Virus record (IMG/VR): IMGVR_UViG_3300011114_000185
Location: 1 to 29,819 of that record
Length of the DNA: 29,819 nt
Direction: 5' to 3' (one strand)
From: a virus
The notes beneath the pieces are model-generated. The model was not told where the DNA came from. It did no database searches and saw only the letters and a list, made by a program, of their open reading frames with translations. The position numbers and the translations under genes were made by a program. This document shows, piece after piece, positions 22,235 to 29,819 of the stretch (positions are counted from its first letter, which is position 1; each line of letters opens with the position of its first letter).

Positions 22235-22849
22235 TTACCCCGTAGTCATCATGTCTGTGATGCCGGCATCGTAGCCACCACCTCCACCACCCTTCAGACC
22301 CCCACCACTGCTGGGCGATCCGAATGTGTTGTACTTCTCAAACAGGGTCGCGCCGGCATTCGCCAGCAACCCCATGTTTGCCATGTCCACAGACCCCCTA
22401 CTCGACGCAATTTGCGCCGCCCTGGTGTCGGCAGTCCAGACATCCAGGTCACCCTTCATCTTCGCCTGACGCGCCTGTTCCTCGTAGCCCCACTGCTTCT
22501 GCTGCCCTTGGTAGGCAGCTTCCGCAATGATCCTGGCGCGTTGCACTGCAAGGTCTGCCCCGTAGGTCGCACTCGCGCCGATCTTCGCCGCCTGGGATGA
22601 CAGGAGGTAGTCTGCCGTGCGTTGGACATCGAGGTTCGCCCTCTGCCCGATTGCCTGAAGTTGACCGGCATACTGGTACTTCTGGTCTCGACCAAACTCG
22701 GCAACCTTCTGACCCTGTTGCCCTGCTGCCATCTGACCGGCGAACTGTGCGTTGTTCGCCTCTGCCCCGTTGATCGACTTCAGGATAGTGAATGCCGCCG
22801 GAAGGAACGATGTCCAACCGCCCATCCCCCCTGCTGCTGCTTCTATCAT
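22235..22849 (-). CDS. gp14-like internal virion protein, 204 aa
   Basis: Between the nozzle gene and the muramidase gene, the position of T7 gene 14; T7 gp14 is 196 aa. The N-terminus is Gly/Ala-rich with a hydrophobic stretch (GGWTSFLPAAFTILKSI). The body is Gln/Ala-rich helices that look coiled-coil-like, and the C-terminus is a glycine run (SSGGGLKGGGGGG). ATG 22849 shares its A with the nozzle gene's TAA stop and has GGAGG 7 nt upstream. Longer in-frame starts would lie inside the nozzle gene. It probably forms the outer-membrane part of the ejection channel; this is inferred from position, not from clear similarity. Confidence 0.65.
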   Translation of the reverse strand: MIEAAAGGMGGWTSFLPAAFTILKSINGAEANNAQFAGQMAAGQQGQKVAEFGRDQKYQYAGQLQAIGQRANLDVQRTADYLLSSQAAKIGASATYGADLAVQRARIIAEAAYQGQQKQWGYEEQARQAKMKGDLDVWTADTRAAQIASSRGSVDMANMGLLANAGATLFEKYNTFGSPSSGGGLKGGGGGGYDAGITDMMTTG

Positions 22850-25527
22850 TATGAAACCTCCATATCTATGCTCACCGCAAGCATGGTGCAAGGTCTTGGT
22901 GCTTGAGCAACAAGATATATCCGCGCCTCGGTCCCCCAGGAACCTGGGAATTCAATCGTTGTCTCATCGTAGGCAGTCCAGATGGCATCTGGATCAACAG
23001 GCTTGCTCTGCTCTTCCCCAGGCATCACATCAAGGATGTCTTCACTCTGCCCGTAGCGCAGTCCCTTGGGGTGCGTGTCTGCCATCACCAGACCAATATG
23101 GTTGATGGTCTTGTGCTTGTTGAGGACGGTTTGTGCGTTCTGGGTTGGAGACCCAAGCTTCATCGAGTAGAACTCTGCTGAATATGGCAGTCCAACCACG
23201 ATGTTGGTCGCCGCAGTTGCCAGGGTGATAGACCCACCGGACACCGTGTAGGACTGGGTGTAATCGTCTGCCGTTCCGACATCAACCCCATCAGCCCAGA
23301 CGCAGACGTTCTTCCCCTCCAGGTGACCAAGACCATTGACCGTTGTCGAGGATGCCTGGGTCACATGAATGAATGAATCCGCAAGCTTGCAGACCGTGCC
23401 GCCGGCACACTCCGTACTCTGTGCCATCTTCTCCAGGTAGCGCACCGTCACCCCGTTAATGCTGCGCTTCACAACATAGTAGGTGAGGTCATCAATCTGC
23501 CCCAACTGCCCAGGCATGACAATCACATCCTCTATGTCGCCATCGGTCTCAATCTTGATCCAGGCATTCACCTCTTCAGCAGCATCAGTCACCAGCATTG
23601 CGACTGTGCCGTCTGCCAAGACGCATTGAATGCGGGTGTCAGGTTGCCGTTGGATCGACATCCGCACAATGCCTGGATACCCGATCTCAGGGATGATGTT
23701 GCACAGGTCGCCTGACTCGTAGTCGTACTTCTGGATGTTGTAGTCCATCTTGTACAACTTGTTCCCGTTCCTCTGCGCGAACACCACCGAATGGTCAAGC
23801 TTGATGGCAGTGACATTCGCACTGCCATGCGTCGATGTGGACTTCACGTTGAACGATGTCGGAGTCAATGGCTCATCAAGACTCGATGACCTCGCAGACA
23901 GTTCTGCACTCGCAGTGCCGATCATCAACCGTTGGTTGGAACACATCCAGGCGATTGAATCCACCGCACCAACCAGGGCGCGGTTGATGGGGCCGGAATC
24001 TCCCAACGTGTCTTCATCGTGGGAATCGAATGCTCCCGCCACCGACCCCCAGATTCTTGCCTTGCCTGACCACCAGCAACGCGCCTCATGCAGTGCCACA
24101 CCACTGGGCCAGCCGGATGTGTCGGACCAGTCGCCCTCTTTCCACAGGTCCGTTGCAACCACATCACCAAGGGATGTCAACACCTCCGCAGTGACTGATG
24201 TGCTTGATGTGTATGCGGTGACACGGACGATCCCCGTGATCGACCCTGTCGGATAGCTGATCTCATAATCAATGTCATCCGCGCCACCATAATCGGCTTG
24301 CTTAACGCCGATCCGGTAGTAGACGATCTGGTTGTCGTAGGTGTCCGCATACGAATACGAACCATCGACAGTGAACGTGGAGTCCGGTGTGTCTGCCCAG
24401 TTGCTGGTGTCTCCAAAACTGCGTTGCAACTGCACGGTTGAGGCAGTCAACCCAGCAACAGTGATCGTGATCGTCCTGTCGGTTCCAACACCCTGCACCA
24501 GCAGGGGATCGGTGAAGTCTCCAGCAGCAGGAGGTAAGCTTGCGGTGGTCCCGTTGACACGCTGAGACTCTGAGGTGATCTGGTACAAACGCCCCACATC
24601 GGTGGAGTAGAACAGTGCCTTGCTTGCCGTCAACGTGATGTTCCCGCTCAACGCAGACGGGGTCAATGTGATTGGGGAGGTGTTGATGAAACCGAAAGGC
24701 CCATCATCTGGTGCGTAGAGGACAATAGACCAGGAACCGTCTGCCCTGCGCTCGATCATCCTCTGCTGGAAGTCTGCGGTGGCGATAAAGATCACATCAC
24801 CAGTGCTGTCTGTCCTGATGTAGGACAGATAGTCCACTGTGTACGGAGTTGGCAGTTCAACGATCCCTGCCGCCTCAATGGCGCAACGGGTTACCGTGAC
24901 CGAATACTCCAGGCGCGACAGGAACCGCACAAAGAACTGTGCCGTAGTGGGAGTGAACGTGATGCTATGCGTCCCAGTCTTTAATGTTGCCTCACTGACC
25001 AAGTTATCGTCGCCCTGGGTCGAGCCAACACGAAACAAGACTGGACCGTGCGTCACGGTCACACGCAGTGCATGTTGAACACCTATGCTGCTGCAATTCA
25101 CCAACCGGTCTGCGATCCCCGCATTCGTTCCGGTCCCAGTGATCACCAAGTTCAGACCACCACCCACGGTCCCACCAGACTCACTGTTGTTTGTGTAGGT
25201 GGACAGTTCGCCAATGGTGGTCGCGACATAGGGTCTGGTGAGCAACGAATCCTCGATCCAAAAACGAAGGATCGAGTCCGTGAACTCCAGAATGGCAGAA
25301 TCGTCTACTGCGAAAACGAACGGGATCATCCGCGCCGGCGCATTCGATTTTACCGACCCAAGATGCTCGAGGCCAGGACGTATCGACATGGACCCAAGAA
25401 CCCTGGGAATCCAGTTCGTCTGGGTCTCTGCCGATAGCGCAATCCGCTTGATGTCTGATCGAGCAACGCCGAAACGTGACACCAACCCTCGGTTGAAGGA
25501 TACAAGTACCGGTTGTTGTCGCGACAT
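22849..25527 (-). CDS. Tail nozzle / tubular protein B (T7 gp12-like), 892 aa
   Basis: Large beta-rich protein with the conserved N-terminus LVSFNRGLVSRFGVARSDIKRIALSAETQTNWIPRVLGSMSIRPG, typical of podovirus nozzle proteins. It then has IPFVFAVDDSAILEFTDSILRFW and many short beta segments. It is longer than T7 gp12 (about 794 aa), as in many relatives. It lies 2 nt after the adaptor gene and overlaps the next gene's start, so the operon order matches T7 genes 11-12-14. The role is to form the tail tip through which DNA leaves and to hold the tailspikes. Confidence 0.85.
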   Translation of the reverse strand: MSRQQPVLVSFNRGLVSRFGVARSDIKRIALSAETQTNWIPRVLGSMSIRPGLEHLGSVKSNAPARMIPFVFAVDDSAILEFTDSILRFWIEDSLLTRPYVATTIGELSTYTNNSESGGTVGGGLNLVITGTGTNAGIADRLVNCSSIGVQHALRVTVTHGPVLFRVGSTQGDDNLVSEATLKTGTHSITFTPTTAQFFVRFLSRLEYSVTVTRCAIEAAGIVELPTPYTVDYLSYIRTDSTGDVIFIATADFQQRMIERRADGSWSIVLYAPDDGPFGFINTSPITLTPSALSGNITLTASKALFYSTDVGRLYQITSESQRVNGTTASLPPAAGDFTDPLLVQGVGTDRTITITVAGLTASTVQLQRSFGDTSNWADTPDSTFTVDGSYSYADTYDNQIVYYRIGVKQADYGGADDIDYEISYPTGSITGIVRVTAYTSSTSVTAEVLTSLGDVVATDLWKEGDWSDTSGWPSGVALHEARCWWSGKARIWGSVAGAFDSHDEDTLGDSGPINRALVGAVDSIAWMCSNQRLMIGTASAELSARSSSLDEPLTPTSFNVKSTSTHGSANVTAIKLDHSVVFAQRNGNKLYKMDYNIQKYDYESGDLCNIIPEIGYPGIVRMSIQRQPDTRIQCVLADGTVAMLVTDAAEEVNAWIKIETDGDIEDVIVMPGQLGQIDDLTYYVVKRSINGVTVRYLEKMAQSTECAGGTVCKLADSFIHVTQASSTTVNGLGHLEGKNVCVWADGVDVGTADDYTQSYTVSGGSITLATAATNIVVGLPYSAEFYSMKLGSPTQNAQTVLNKHKTINHIGLVMADTHPKGLRYGQSEDILDVMPGEEQSKPVDPDAIWTAYDETTIEFPGSWGTEARIYLVAQAPRPCTMLAVSIDMEVS

Positions 25528-25529
25528 AG

Positions 25530-26174
25530 CTACCCGATCAAGCTGCCATTGGTATTCCCACCGTCCCTGCGACTGCTTCCGTATGTCCTCGCCCTGCTCC
25601 AGGTTCCTTTGGCAGGGAACTTTGTCGGTTCAGCCATTGCGGCAGCATTCTTCGCGTCCCGCTTGAACCGTTCCCTGGTTTGGAGGATCAGCTTCAGCTT
25701 GTCCTCGGAGTCCGCGATCTTCATTATGACGCGAGAGGCAAGATGCGCCGAAACGAAGTCCGCGAATGACTGGGGCCATTTCCCCATGTTCATCCCCCAG
25801 TCATCATCGTTGCTGATGTACTTCAGGTAGATCGTGTCGAGGTCTGAGTACCACTGATCACCCTCATCGGTGTACGCAGTCAGTGGCGCACTGAAATACT
25901 CATCGGAACACACCGCACTGGTGGCAACCCAGTCATCCGGCTTGTTGAACACGCGCCTGTAGCCGAAATCCGGCTCGATGGACGGGTCATAGTCGATCTG
26001 CACAGTCCTCATCGCAAACCGCCACTGCCCCTCCTCCAGGCACTTGTTCACCGCACCACCGTTCCATGCCTGATCGAGGTTCCGGCGAGGCTCACGGTCT
26101 TCTGAGAGGCTCGATAGGGACCGTTCGCCGCATAGCAGCAGTGCCGTGTTGTAGACTTCCAGCCGATCAGCCAT
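25530..26174 (-). CDS. Head-tail adaptor / tubular protein A (T7 gp11-like), 214 aa
   Basis: Resembles the gatekeeper/adaptor family: a helical N-terminus EVYNTALLLCGERSLSSLSEDRE, then WNGGAVNKCLEEGQWRFAMR, RRVFNKPDDWV and a long helix QSFADFVSAHLASRVIMKI. The C-terminus is a basic, Ser/Arg/Gly-rich tail. Length is close to T7 gp11. It sits between an unknown protein and the nozzle gene, as expected for the ring that joins portal and nozzle. The ATG follows GAGAGG. Confidence 0.85.
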   Translation of the reverse strand: MADRLEVYNTALLLCGERSLSSLSEDREPRRNLDQAWNGGAVNKCLEEGQWRFAMRTVQIDYDPSIEPDFGYRRVFNKPDDWVATSAVCSDEYFSAPLTAYTDEGDQWYSDLDTIYLKYISNDDDWGMNMGKWPQSFADFVSAHLASRVIMKIADSEDKLKLILQTRERFKRDAKNAAAMAEPTKFPAKGTWSRARTYGSSRRDGGNTNGSLIG

Positions 26175-26184
26175 GTGTCACCTC

Positions 26185-26772
26185 TCAGTGTGGCGCGGAG
26201 ATCACTTTTTCATGTTCCCGCATCCATCCGTTCGCTTCGTCCTTGGTCTGGAAACCGTTCCTGACCACCACTTGATCTGCCAGCCGGATCACCGCAAATC
26301 GATGCTGCGGTCCCTTCCACTCGACCTTGTGCTTCGCCACGCTCGACGGCAGAACCTCGGTGTCGAGTAGGTCGTACTTCGAAACCATCATCACCTTCGC
26401 CCAGGAACGATCCACCTGGATCACGATCAGGTTGGCGATCCATGAACCGTCTTCTGCGCGAACCTCGATGTGATCGTATGGTTGCAGTTGCGCCGCCATA
26501 TGCGCCCAGTACCCAGGGTTGGTCAGGTCTTCGACGGTGTGCGAGAGTTCCGCATTCACAATCCATTCCTGACGTTCATGTTCCGCAAGCTTCATGCGAG
26601 TAGGGTGAATGATCGGGGAACGTCTTTCGATCTGCTTGAGATCGTCCATCGCGCCCTGGTGTCGTTGCGCGGCAGCAGCAGTGTCTGCATGAGCAGTTTT
26701 CGCTTGCTCCTCAGTCATCCTGCGCCGCATCTGAATCTCTTGAGCCGGTGTCATCTTTTGCTGCTCATCCAT
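26185..26772 (-). CDS. Hypothetical structural-region protein, 195 aa
   Basis: The ATG at 26772 has GAGGAG 6 nt upstream and lies after the terminator; the earlier in-frame ATG at 26841 would lie in the terminator region and has been discounted. The N-terminal third is a charged, Gln/Ala-rich helix, probably a coiled coil. From about residue 75 is a compact domain (NPGYWAHMAAQLQPYDHIEVRAEDGSWIANLIV, then DRSWAKVMMV and HKVEWKGPQHRFAVIRL) that resembles a domain seen in phage structural operons. No catalytic motif. It starts a new transcription segment before the adaptor gene. Confidence 0.7.
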   Translation of the reverse strand: MDEQQKMTPAQEIQMRRRMTEEQAKTAHADTAAAAQRHQGAMDDLKQIERRSPIIHPTRMKLAEHERQEWIVNAELSHTVEDLTNPGYWAHMAAQLQPYDHIEVRAEDGSWIANLIVIQVDRSWAKVMMVSKYDLLDTEVLPSSVAKHKVEWKGPQHRFAVIRLADQVVVRNGFQTKDEANGWMREHEKVISAPH

Positions 26773-26793
26773 GTGCTTCTCCTCAGAAGGATT

Positions 26794-26830
26794 AAAAAAG
26801 CCCCAGACCGGTCTGTGCGCCGGCCTGGGG
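26794..26830 (-). terminator. Rho-independent terminator after the capsid genes
   Basis: On the minus strand CCCCAGGCCGG (26830-26820) pairs with CCGGTCTGGGG (26811-26801), 11 bp with one G-U, with an 8-nt loop, and is followed by C and six T residues (26799-26794). This is a textbook intrinsic terminator. It lies after the decoration-like gene and before the 195-aa gene. It should reduce downstream transcription relative to the capsid genes, as T-phi does in T7. Confidence 0.9.
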
Positions 26831-26844
26831 TAAGGCGGCAACCT

Positions 26845-27258
26845 TTAGGTTGTCGGACTCCAGCCACCACCACCGGCAGAGGACATTGCTGCCGCCCCAC
26901 TGGTGCTGATGTTGCTGATGGTCAACAGACGGGTGACCACCGTACCCGCGCCGCCGGTGGAACCCACCGCCAGAATCATGTCACCAGGGCGCATGCCCAA
27001 GGGACCAGCATCCGTGAAGTAACCGGACGATGCGATTGCGGTGGTGTTGTCGGTTGACCAGTACCCCCACAGTTGCCCACCGAAGGCGCGACCCTCCGAA
27101 TAGACAGACGTAGAGGCTTTGTACGCATTGTTCATGTAAATGGTCGAGCCGGTTGTGCCGGAACCAGGGATGCGTTGATCCACCGAAGCATTGGTCCCAA
27201 ACATCAGGACGGGAGGGTTGGCAATGGAACTTGCCGCAGTTGAGCCGTTGTAAGCCAT
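26845..27258 (-). CDS. Decoration- or head-fibre-like protein, 137 aa
   Basis: Follows the capsid gene and is the last gene before the strong terminator. The sequence is rich in Gly, Ser, Thr and Ala, with GQLWGYWSTDNTTAIASSGYFTDAGPLGMRPGDMILAVG near residues 61-99, typical of small beta-rich proteins encoded just after podovirus capsid genes. It would be made in capsid-like amounts. The ATG has AAGGAG at good spacing. A capsid decoration or cement role is inferred from position and composition. Confidence 0.72.
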   Translation of the reverse strand: MAYNGSTAASSIANPPVLMFGTNASVDQRIPGSGTTGSTIYMNNAYKASTSVYSEGRAFGGQLWGYWSTDNTTAIASSGYFTDAGPLGMRPGDMILAVGSTGGAGTVVTRLLTISNISTSGAAAMSSAGGGGWSPTT

Positions 27259-27292
27259 GATTGATCTCCTTGATCAGATGATGGTTGATGGA

Positions 27293-28147
27293 TTAGGCGT
27301 ATGCGGAACCATCGTGCGTGATGACAACCACGCCGGTGTTCTGCAACAGTTTCGCGCCCATGAAGGCAGATGCCCTCGCCCAGGAGTAGTCCTGCTCTTC
27401 GTCGTATCCCACCGGCGATTGCAGACCCGCAGTGTCCATCGCGTGTCCGATTGCCGACTTGTGGAACAGGAACGAAGTCTCACTCGTCGTACCCTTGCCT
27501 GGGAGGTTGGGGTGTTCGACGATGAGGCAGTTCCTCCACCGGTATGCCATCGGCTTGTCTTTCCAGGACGGGTTCTCCGCGCCGGCATAGGGCCGCATGT
27601 CAACCCACTGGGCATTCGCGAACTCCGGTGCTTGCTCCAGGTACGCCAGGAAGCTGGGCTGGCAGAGCAGGGTGACATTGCTGTCCCACGGCACTGCGGC
27701 GTTGCTCAACTTCACACGCGCATTCTGGAAGAGGGACACGTTGGGGATCGTGACTGCTGCCGTGCCGATTGCCACCGATCCGGTTGCGAGTTCGGTGACG
27801 ATCAGGTCATCGATCTTGCGGTTCAGAACGGCGAGGGTGGTCATCTGCATGACCGCACGTTGATTGCCCTGGGACGCGAAGACGTTGAAACCGGTCTTGC
27901 GAACCAGATCGTGCCATTCCTGCAAGGTGCAGGTGTTCTGGAGCATGGAATCGCCCCGCGCCGGAATGCGTCCGTTCACGCCACGCGAGACCGCAACCGC
28001 AGCACCGGAACCGGCAACCAGGAAAACGGCTTGCTGACCCTTGATGACTGCTTCAGTTGTCACGCACTCGCGCAGCAGTGACTGGTGCTGTTCGAATGCC
28101 TGGACGAACTCCTGGCGGTATTGAATTTGAAAGGCAGTGTCTGCCAT
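27293..28147 (-). CDS. Major capsid protein, 284 aa
   Basis: Placed between the scaffold and decoration-like genes. The N-terminus AFQIQYRQEFVQAFEQHQSLLRECV is typical of podovirus coat proteins of this group. The middle contains ALNRKIDDLIV-like helix and an IPNVSLFQNARVKLSNAAVPWD strand region, and the end has SFLFHKSAIGHAM and the GYDEEQDYSWARASAFMGAKLLQNTGVVVI segment, in which the last strand closes the HK97-like core in relatives. GGAG is 9 nt upstream. Function follows from operon position and sequence; the family assignment was made by eye. Confidence 0.8.
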   Translation of the reverse strand: MADTAFQIQYRQEFVQAFEQHQSLLRECVTTEAVIKGQQAVFLVAGSGAAVAVSRGVNGRIPARGDSMLQNTCTLQEWHDLVRKTGFNVFASQGNQRAVMQMTTLAVLNRKIDDLIVTELATGSVAIGTAAVTIPNVSLFQNARVKLSNAAVPWDSNVTLLCQPSFLAYLEQAPEFANAQWVDMRPYAGAENPSWKDKPMAYRWRNCLIVEHPNLPGKGTTSETSFLFHKSAIGHAMDTAGLQSPVGYDEEQDYSWARASAFMGAKLLQNTGVVVITHDGSAYA

Positions 28148-28310
28148 GATAAATCTCCTTGAAAACGATTGAGTGAAAAATCAATCCGTTTGCTTGGGGT
28201 ATCCATCGGTGGCAGACAGCAGAGGTATCCTTGCGGGTTCTGCGCCTGTTCCTACTGGGGCCGCGCTACCGGTAGTATTTGCTTCAGTGGGATCAGTCTC
28301 CTGGTTATCC
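28148..28310 (-). other. 163-nt gap between scaffold and capsid genes
   Basis: Contains the capsid Shine-Dalgarno and a small AT-rich hairpin (28168-28187, 6-bp stem, 8-nt loop) just before it. No clear -35/-10 promoter or phage-type promoter was found. In the +1 frame from the scaffold it is open to 28182 and reads ETDPTEANTTGSAAPVGTG and onward, without a start codon. That may be a degraded or shifted C-terminal extension of the scaffold or chance. Confidence 0.4.
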
Positions 28311-29318
28311 CTATGCCGCCTTCTTGCTCTTTGCTGCTTCCCGTTCCAACGCGCCGTTCAGGTCGCGCAGTCTGGCTTGCATCTTTTCATCCTTGTTGTA
28401 CGCAGTCCGGTTGGTGGACATGAACTTAAGAATCTCGTTGCGTTCATCTTCCACCGACTTCGCCAGATTGCCACCAGCACCTGGAGTCACTGTGGCAGTT
28501 GGGTTGCGCTCAAGTTCGATTTGCAGCAACCACCGCAGTGCTTCCGGTGAACTGGCAATCGGGGTTCCATCTCCCAGTCTGCCGTTCAACAATCCTGTCT
28601 TCAACCCTTCCGGTGCGTTATCCAGAAACGAACTGATCAAGGTCAAATTTCGCTTGTAGTTTACACCCCATTCTTCGCGAAGGAAATCCTCTGATTTTGA
28701 GGCGATTTCACCGTCTTGAGCGGAACGGTTGGCATTGAGTTTTTCAACCATCTCGTAATAGGCGGCAACGGATGCCTTGACCTGTTCCGGTGTCTGGTTG
28801 GTGGCATGGGCAGTCTTCAGGTAGTCATCGATCAAGGACTTGTCTGCTTTCGCCGGAATGACATCACCCAGGTCGTACTTCTCAGGGGTCTCAGGGATGC
28901 CAAGTGCCTCTCGGTACTCTTTGATCTGGTCCTCGGTGGCATCTTTCTTCAGGATCGGCTTGAGATCGCCACTGCTGATCCTGTTTTGGGCGGCAATCAA
29001 GGCATCCACAACCGCTTCAGGTGAGGCATACCGACCCAGGCGGGACAACTTCTTGGCATCCCCCTTGGCTACCTTGTCGCGCCAATCCTCGCCCCAGGCA
29101 GTGGGTTCCGTTTTGGCATCAGCCTTTGCTGCCGGCGCAGCATCAGCCTTTGCTGCGGGTGCAGCATCTGGTTTCGCCGCCGGTGCTACGGTATCAGGTG
29201 CGGCATCAGGTGCTGGTGCAGCATCAGGCACTGCTGCCGGCGCGACATCTGCGCCACTTGCCGCCAAGGGTGCTTCGTCATCGATCAACGGTGCGGTGTC
29301 TACAATTTCATCAGCCAT
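28311..29318 (-). CDS. Capsid scaffolding protein, 335 aa
   Basis: Acidic, highly helical protein upstream of the capsid gene, as for podovirus scaffolds. The N-terminus is acidic. Residues about 15-70 are an Ala/Pro/Lys/Asp-rich disordered region with three 8-residue APAAKADA-type repeats. Then comes a helical body with WGEDWRDKVAKGDAKKLSRL and IPETPEKYDLGDV, and a basic C-terminal helix ending AKSKKAA, which would bind the coat protein. GGAGG precedes the ATG, which overlaps the upstream TAA stop (TAATG). Its removal from the prohead is expected. Confidence 0.85.
   Translation of the reverse strand: MADEIVDTAPLIDDEAPLAASGADVAPAAVPDAAPAPDAAPDTVAPAAKPDAAPAAKADAAPAAKADAKTEPTAWGEDWRDKVAKGDAKKLSRLGRYASPEAVVDALIAAQNRISSGDLKPILKKDATEDQIKEYREALGIPETPEKYDLGDVIPAKADKSLIDDYLKTAHATNQTPEQVKASVAAYYEMVEKLNANRSAQDGEIASKSEDFLREEWGVNYKRNLTLISSFLDNAPEGLKTGLLNGRLGDGTPIASSPEALRWLLQIELERNPTATVTPGAGGNLAKSVEDERNEILKFMSTNRTAYNKDEKMQARLRDLNGALEREAAKSKKAA
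29116..29187. repeat. Three tandem 24-bp repeats in the scaffold gene
   Basis: Units at 29116-29139, 29140-29163 and 29164-29187, the first two nearly identical and the third diverged. Each encodes APAAKADA or APAAKPDA. More Ala/Pro-rich degenerate units follow. The array sits in the disordered scaffold N-terminus and can expand or contract without changing frame. Confidence 0.8.
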
Positions 29319-29596
29319 TATTGCTCCCTCCTCAGGGATTGAAGATTAAGTCGAGTGAGTTTCACTACTTGCTGCCCGACAAATGCTCGACCAAGGGCAA
29401 ATGCCGTATGTCTTTCGCTTTCGTAGTAATGAAAATCGTATGCCCCCGCACCGGACTCGATGATCCACTTAATAGCGCGTTGCTGCTGGGCGGGGTCTGC
29501 TTCGCCACGCACCATTGCCTGGATTGCGGCAACATCAGCAGTCTCGTATGCGGCAGGGACTGCTGGTGTGTCTGCGAGGGTCTTCTTAGTTGGCAT
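29318..29596 (-). CDS. Small conserved phage head-region protein, 92 aa
   Basis: Between a coiled-coil protein and the scaffold. A short Thr/Ala/Pro-rich N-terminus is followed by DPAQQQRAIKWIIESGAGAYDFHYYESERHTAFALGRAFVGQQVVKL. The RHTAFALGRAFVGQQ pattern recurs in small phage proteins encoded near the portal and scaffold; they lack an assigned function. Somewhat Bbp19-like in layout, but I would not assert that family. Overlaps the upstream gene by 11 nt and the scaffold by TAATG. Confidence 0.7.
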   Translation of the reverse strand: MPTKKTLADTPAVPAAYETADVAAIQAMVRGEADPAQQQRAIKWIIESGAGAYDFHYYESERHTAFALGRAFVGQQVVKLTRLNLQSLRREQ

Positions 29597-29819
29597 CGCG
29601 ATCTTCTCTCTTTCTTGTCATCAATGTTCCTTCGATCCTGGCTACAGCAGAATGAACTTCAGACAAGTTGTCGGAAATCTTTTCCTGCCGGTTGAACAAG
29701 GTTTCAAACTTCCCGTTCTGCTGATCAACGTGCCTGTCGAACACATCCCTTGCCAAAAGACTTTCCTCCAGCCTTGTTAATCTACGGGTGAGATGATTCC
29801 AAACCCAACCCAATGCTCC
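29586..29819 (-). CDS. Coiled-coil protein, 5' end outside the window
   Basis: Open in this frame to the window's right edge, with a TTG at 29813 as the only visible start, so it is probably truncated. The visible 77 residues are an amphipathic, charged helix (HLTRRLTRLEESLLARDVF, then NGKFETLFNRQEKI and HSAVARIEG), a likely coiled coil. The LGWVWN at the visible N-terminus suggests a membrane helix beyond the edge. The protein ends 11 nt inside the following gene. Similar small proteins with a membrane helix and coiled coil are common in phages; no function assigned. Confidence 0.6.
   Translation of the reverse strand, partial: GALGWVWNHLTRRLTRLEESLLARDVFDRHVDQQNGKFETLFNRQEKISDNLSEVHSAVARIEGTLMTRKREDRDAN

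Noticed and set aside
21557-22600. 347-codon antisense ORF over the muramidase and gp14-like genes
   Set aside because: It spans two real genes and their junction on the opposite strand, which a separate gene would not be expected to do, and its composition is that of a shadow frame.
28168-28187. Small AT-rich hairpin before the capsid gene with T residues after it
   Set aside because: Six mostly AT pairs with an 8-nt loop would be weak, and a terminator just before the capsid start would make little sense.
1-29819. tRNA genes, CRISPR arrays, insertion sequences, integrase or attachment sites
   Set aside because: No cloverleaf pattern, no regularly spaced repeats, no transposase- or integrase-like ORF and no att-like repeat pair was seen in the window.

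Overview
This window is part of a tailed-phage genome (or a prophage), most likely of short-tailed, podovirus-like type infecting a Gram-negative host. The main evidence is the leftward block. It runs scaffold, major capsid protein, a small decoration-like protein, a T7 gp11-like adaptor, a T7 gp12-like nozzle, three internal-virion-type proteins (one 3037 residues long), a beta-helix tailspike and lysis genes. No tail tape measure, sheath or tube genes are seen. No terminase, portal, DNA polymerase or phage RNA polymerase lies inside the window. The first two would be expected just beyond the right edge. The host cannot be named from the sequence.

Layout. (1) Positions 1-170 are an AT-rich leader with a TTGACA promoter candidate and a pair of 19-bp direct repeats. 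(2) Positions 171-4781, rightward: three small conserved phage proteins, a DUF932 protein, then a recombination/replication set (Rad52-like annealing protein, YqaJ-type exonuclease, SSB, NinB, Ref-like HNH nuclease). (3) Positions 4765-6775, rightward: a chain of small unknown genes joined by 4-nt ATGA/GTGA overlaps. This stretch has no CCWGG site for nearly 2 kb, although CCWGG is dense elsewhere, so it looks like an inserted accessory module. (4) Positions 6745-7836, leftward: GH24 endolysin and two holin-type proteins, converging on and overlapping the rightward module by 31 bp. (5) Positions 7868-10679, leftward: tailspike and a small gene whose 3' end looks frame-disturbed. (6) Positions 10679-19792, leftward: one 9.1-kb ORF for a polyvalent virion protein. 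It has an HExxH metallopeptidase site, an ASCH-like domain, an SH3-like domain, an acetyltransferase-like domain and an ejection-type C-terminal region. (7) Positions 19793-29819, leftward: internal virion protein with a GH108-like muramidase, a gp14-like protein, nozzle, adaptor, unknown protein, decoration-like protein, capsid, scaffold and two small genes. A clear rho-independent terminator follows the capsid/decoration pair, a position comparable to T-phi of T7.

How it works together. The early rightward genes probably repair, recombine and process replicating DNA. The leftward genes build the particle, and the three internal proteins would be ejected to open a path through the peptidoglycan. 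The lysis genes sit at the promoter-distal end of the leftward block. The most unusual signals are a 72-codon ORF nested in a second frame of the giant gene, whose last 28 codons carry the codon bias that the main frame lacks; the CCWGG-free module; the frame-disturbed gene next to the tailspike; and the operator-like repeats at the left edge.
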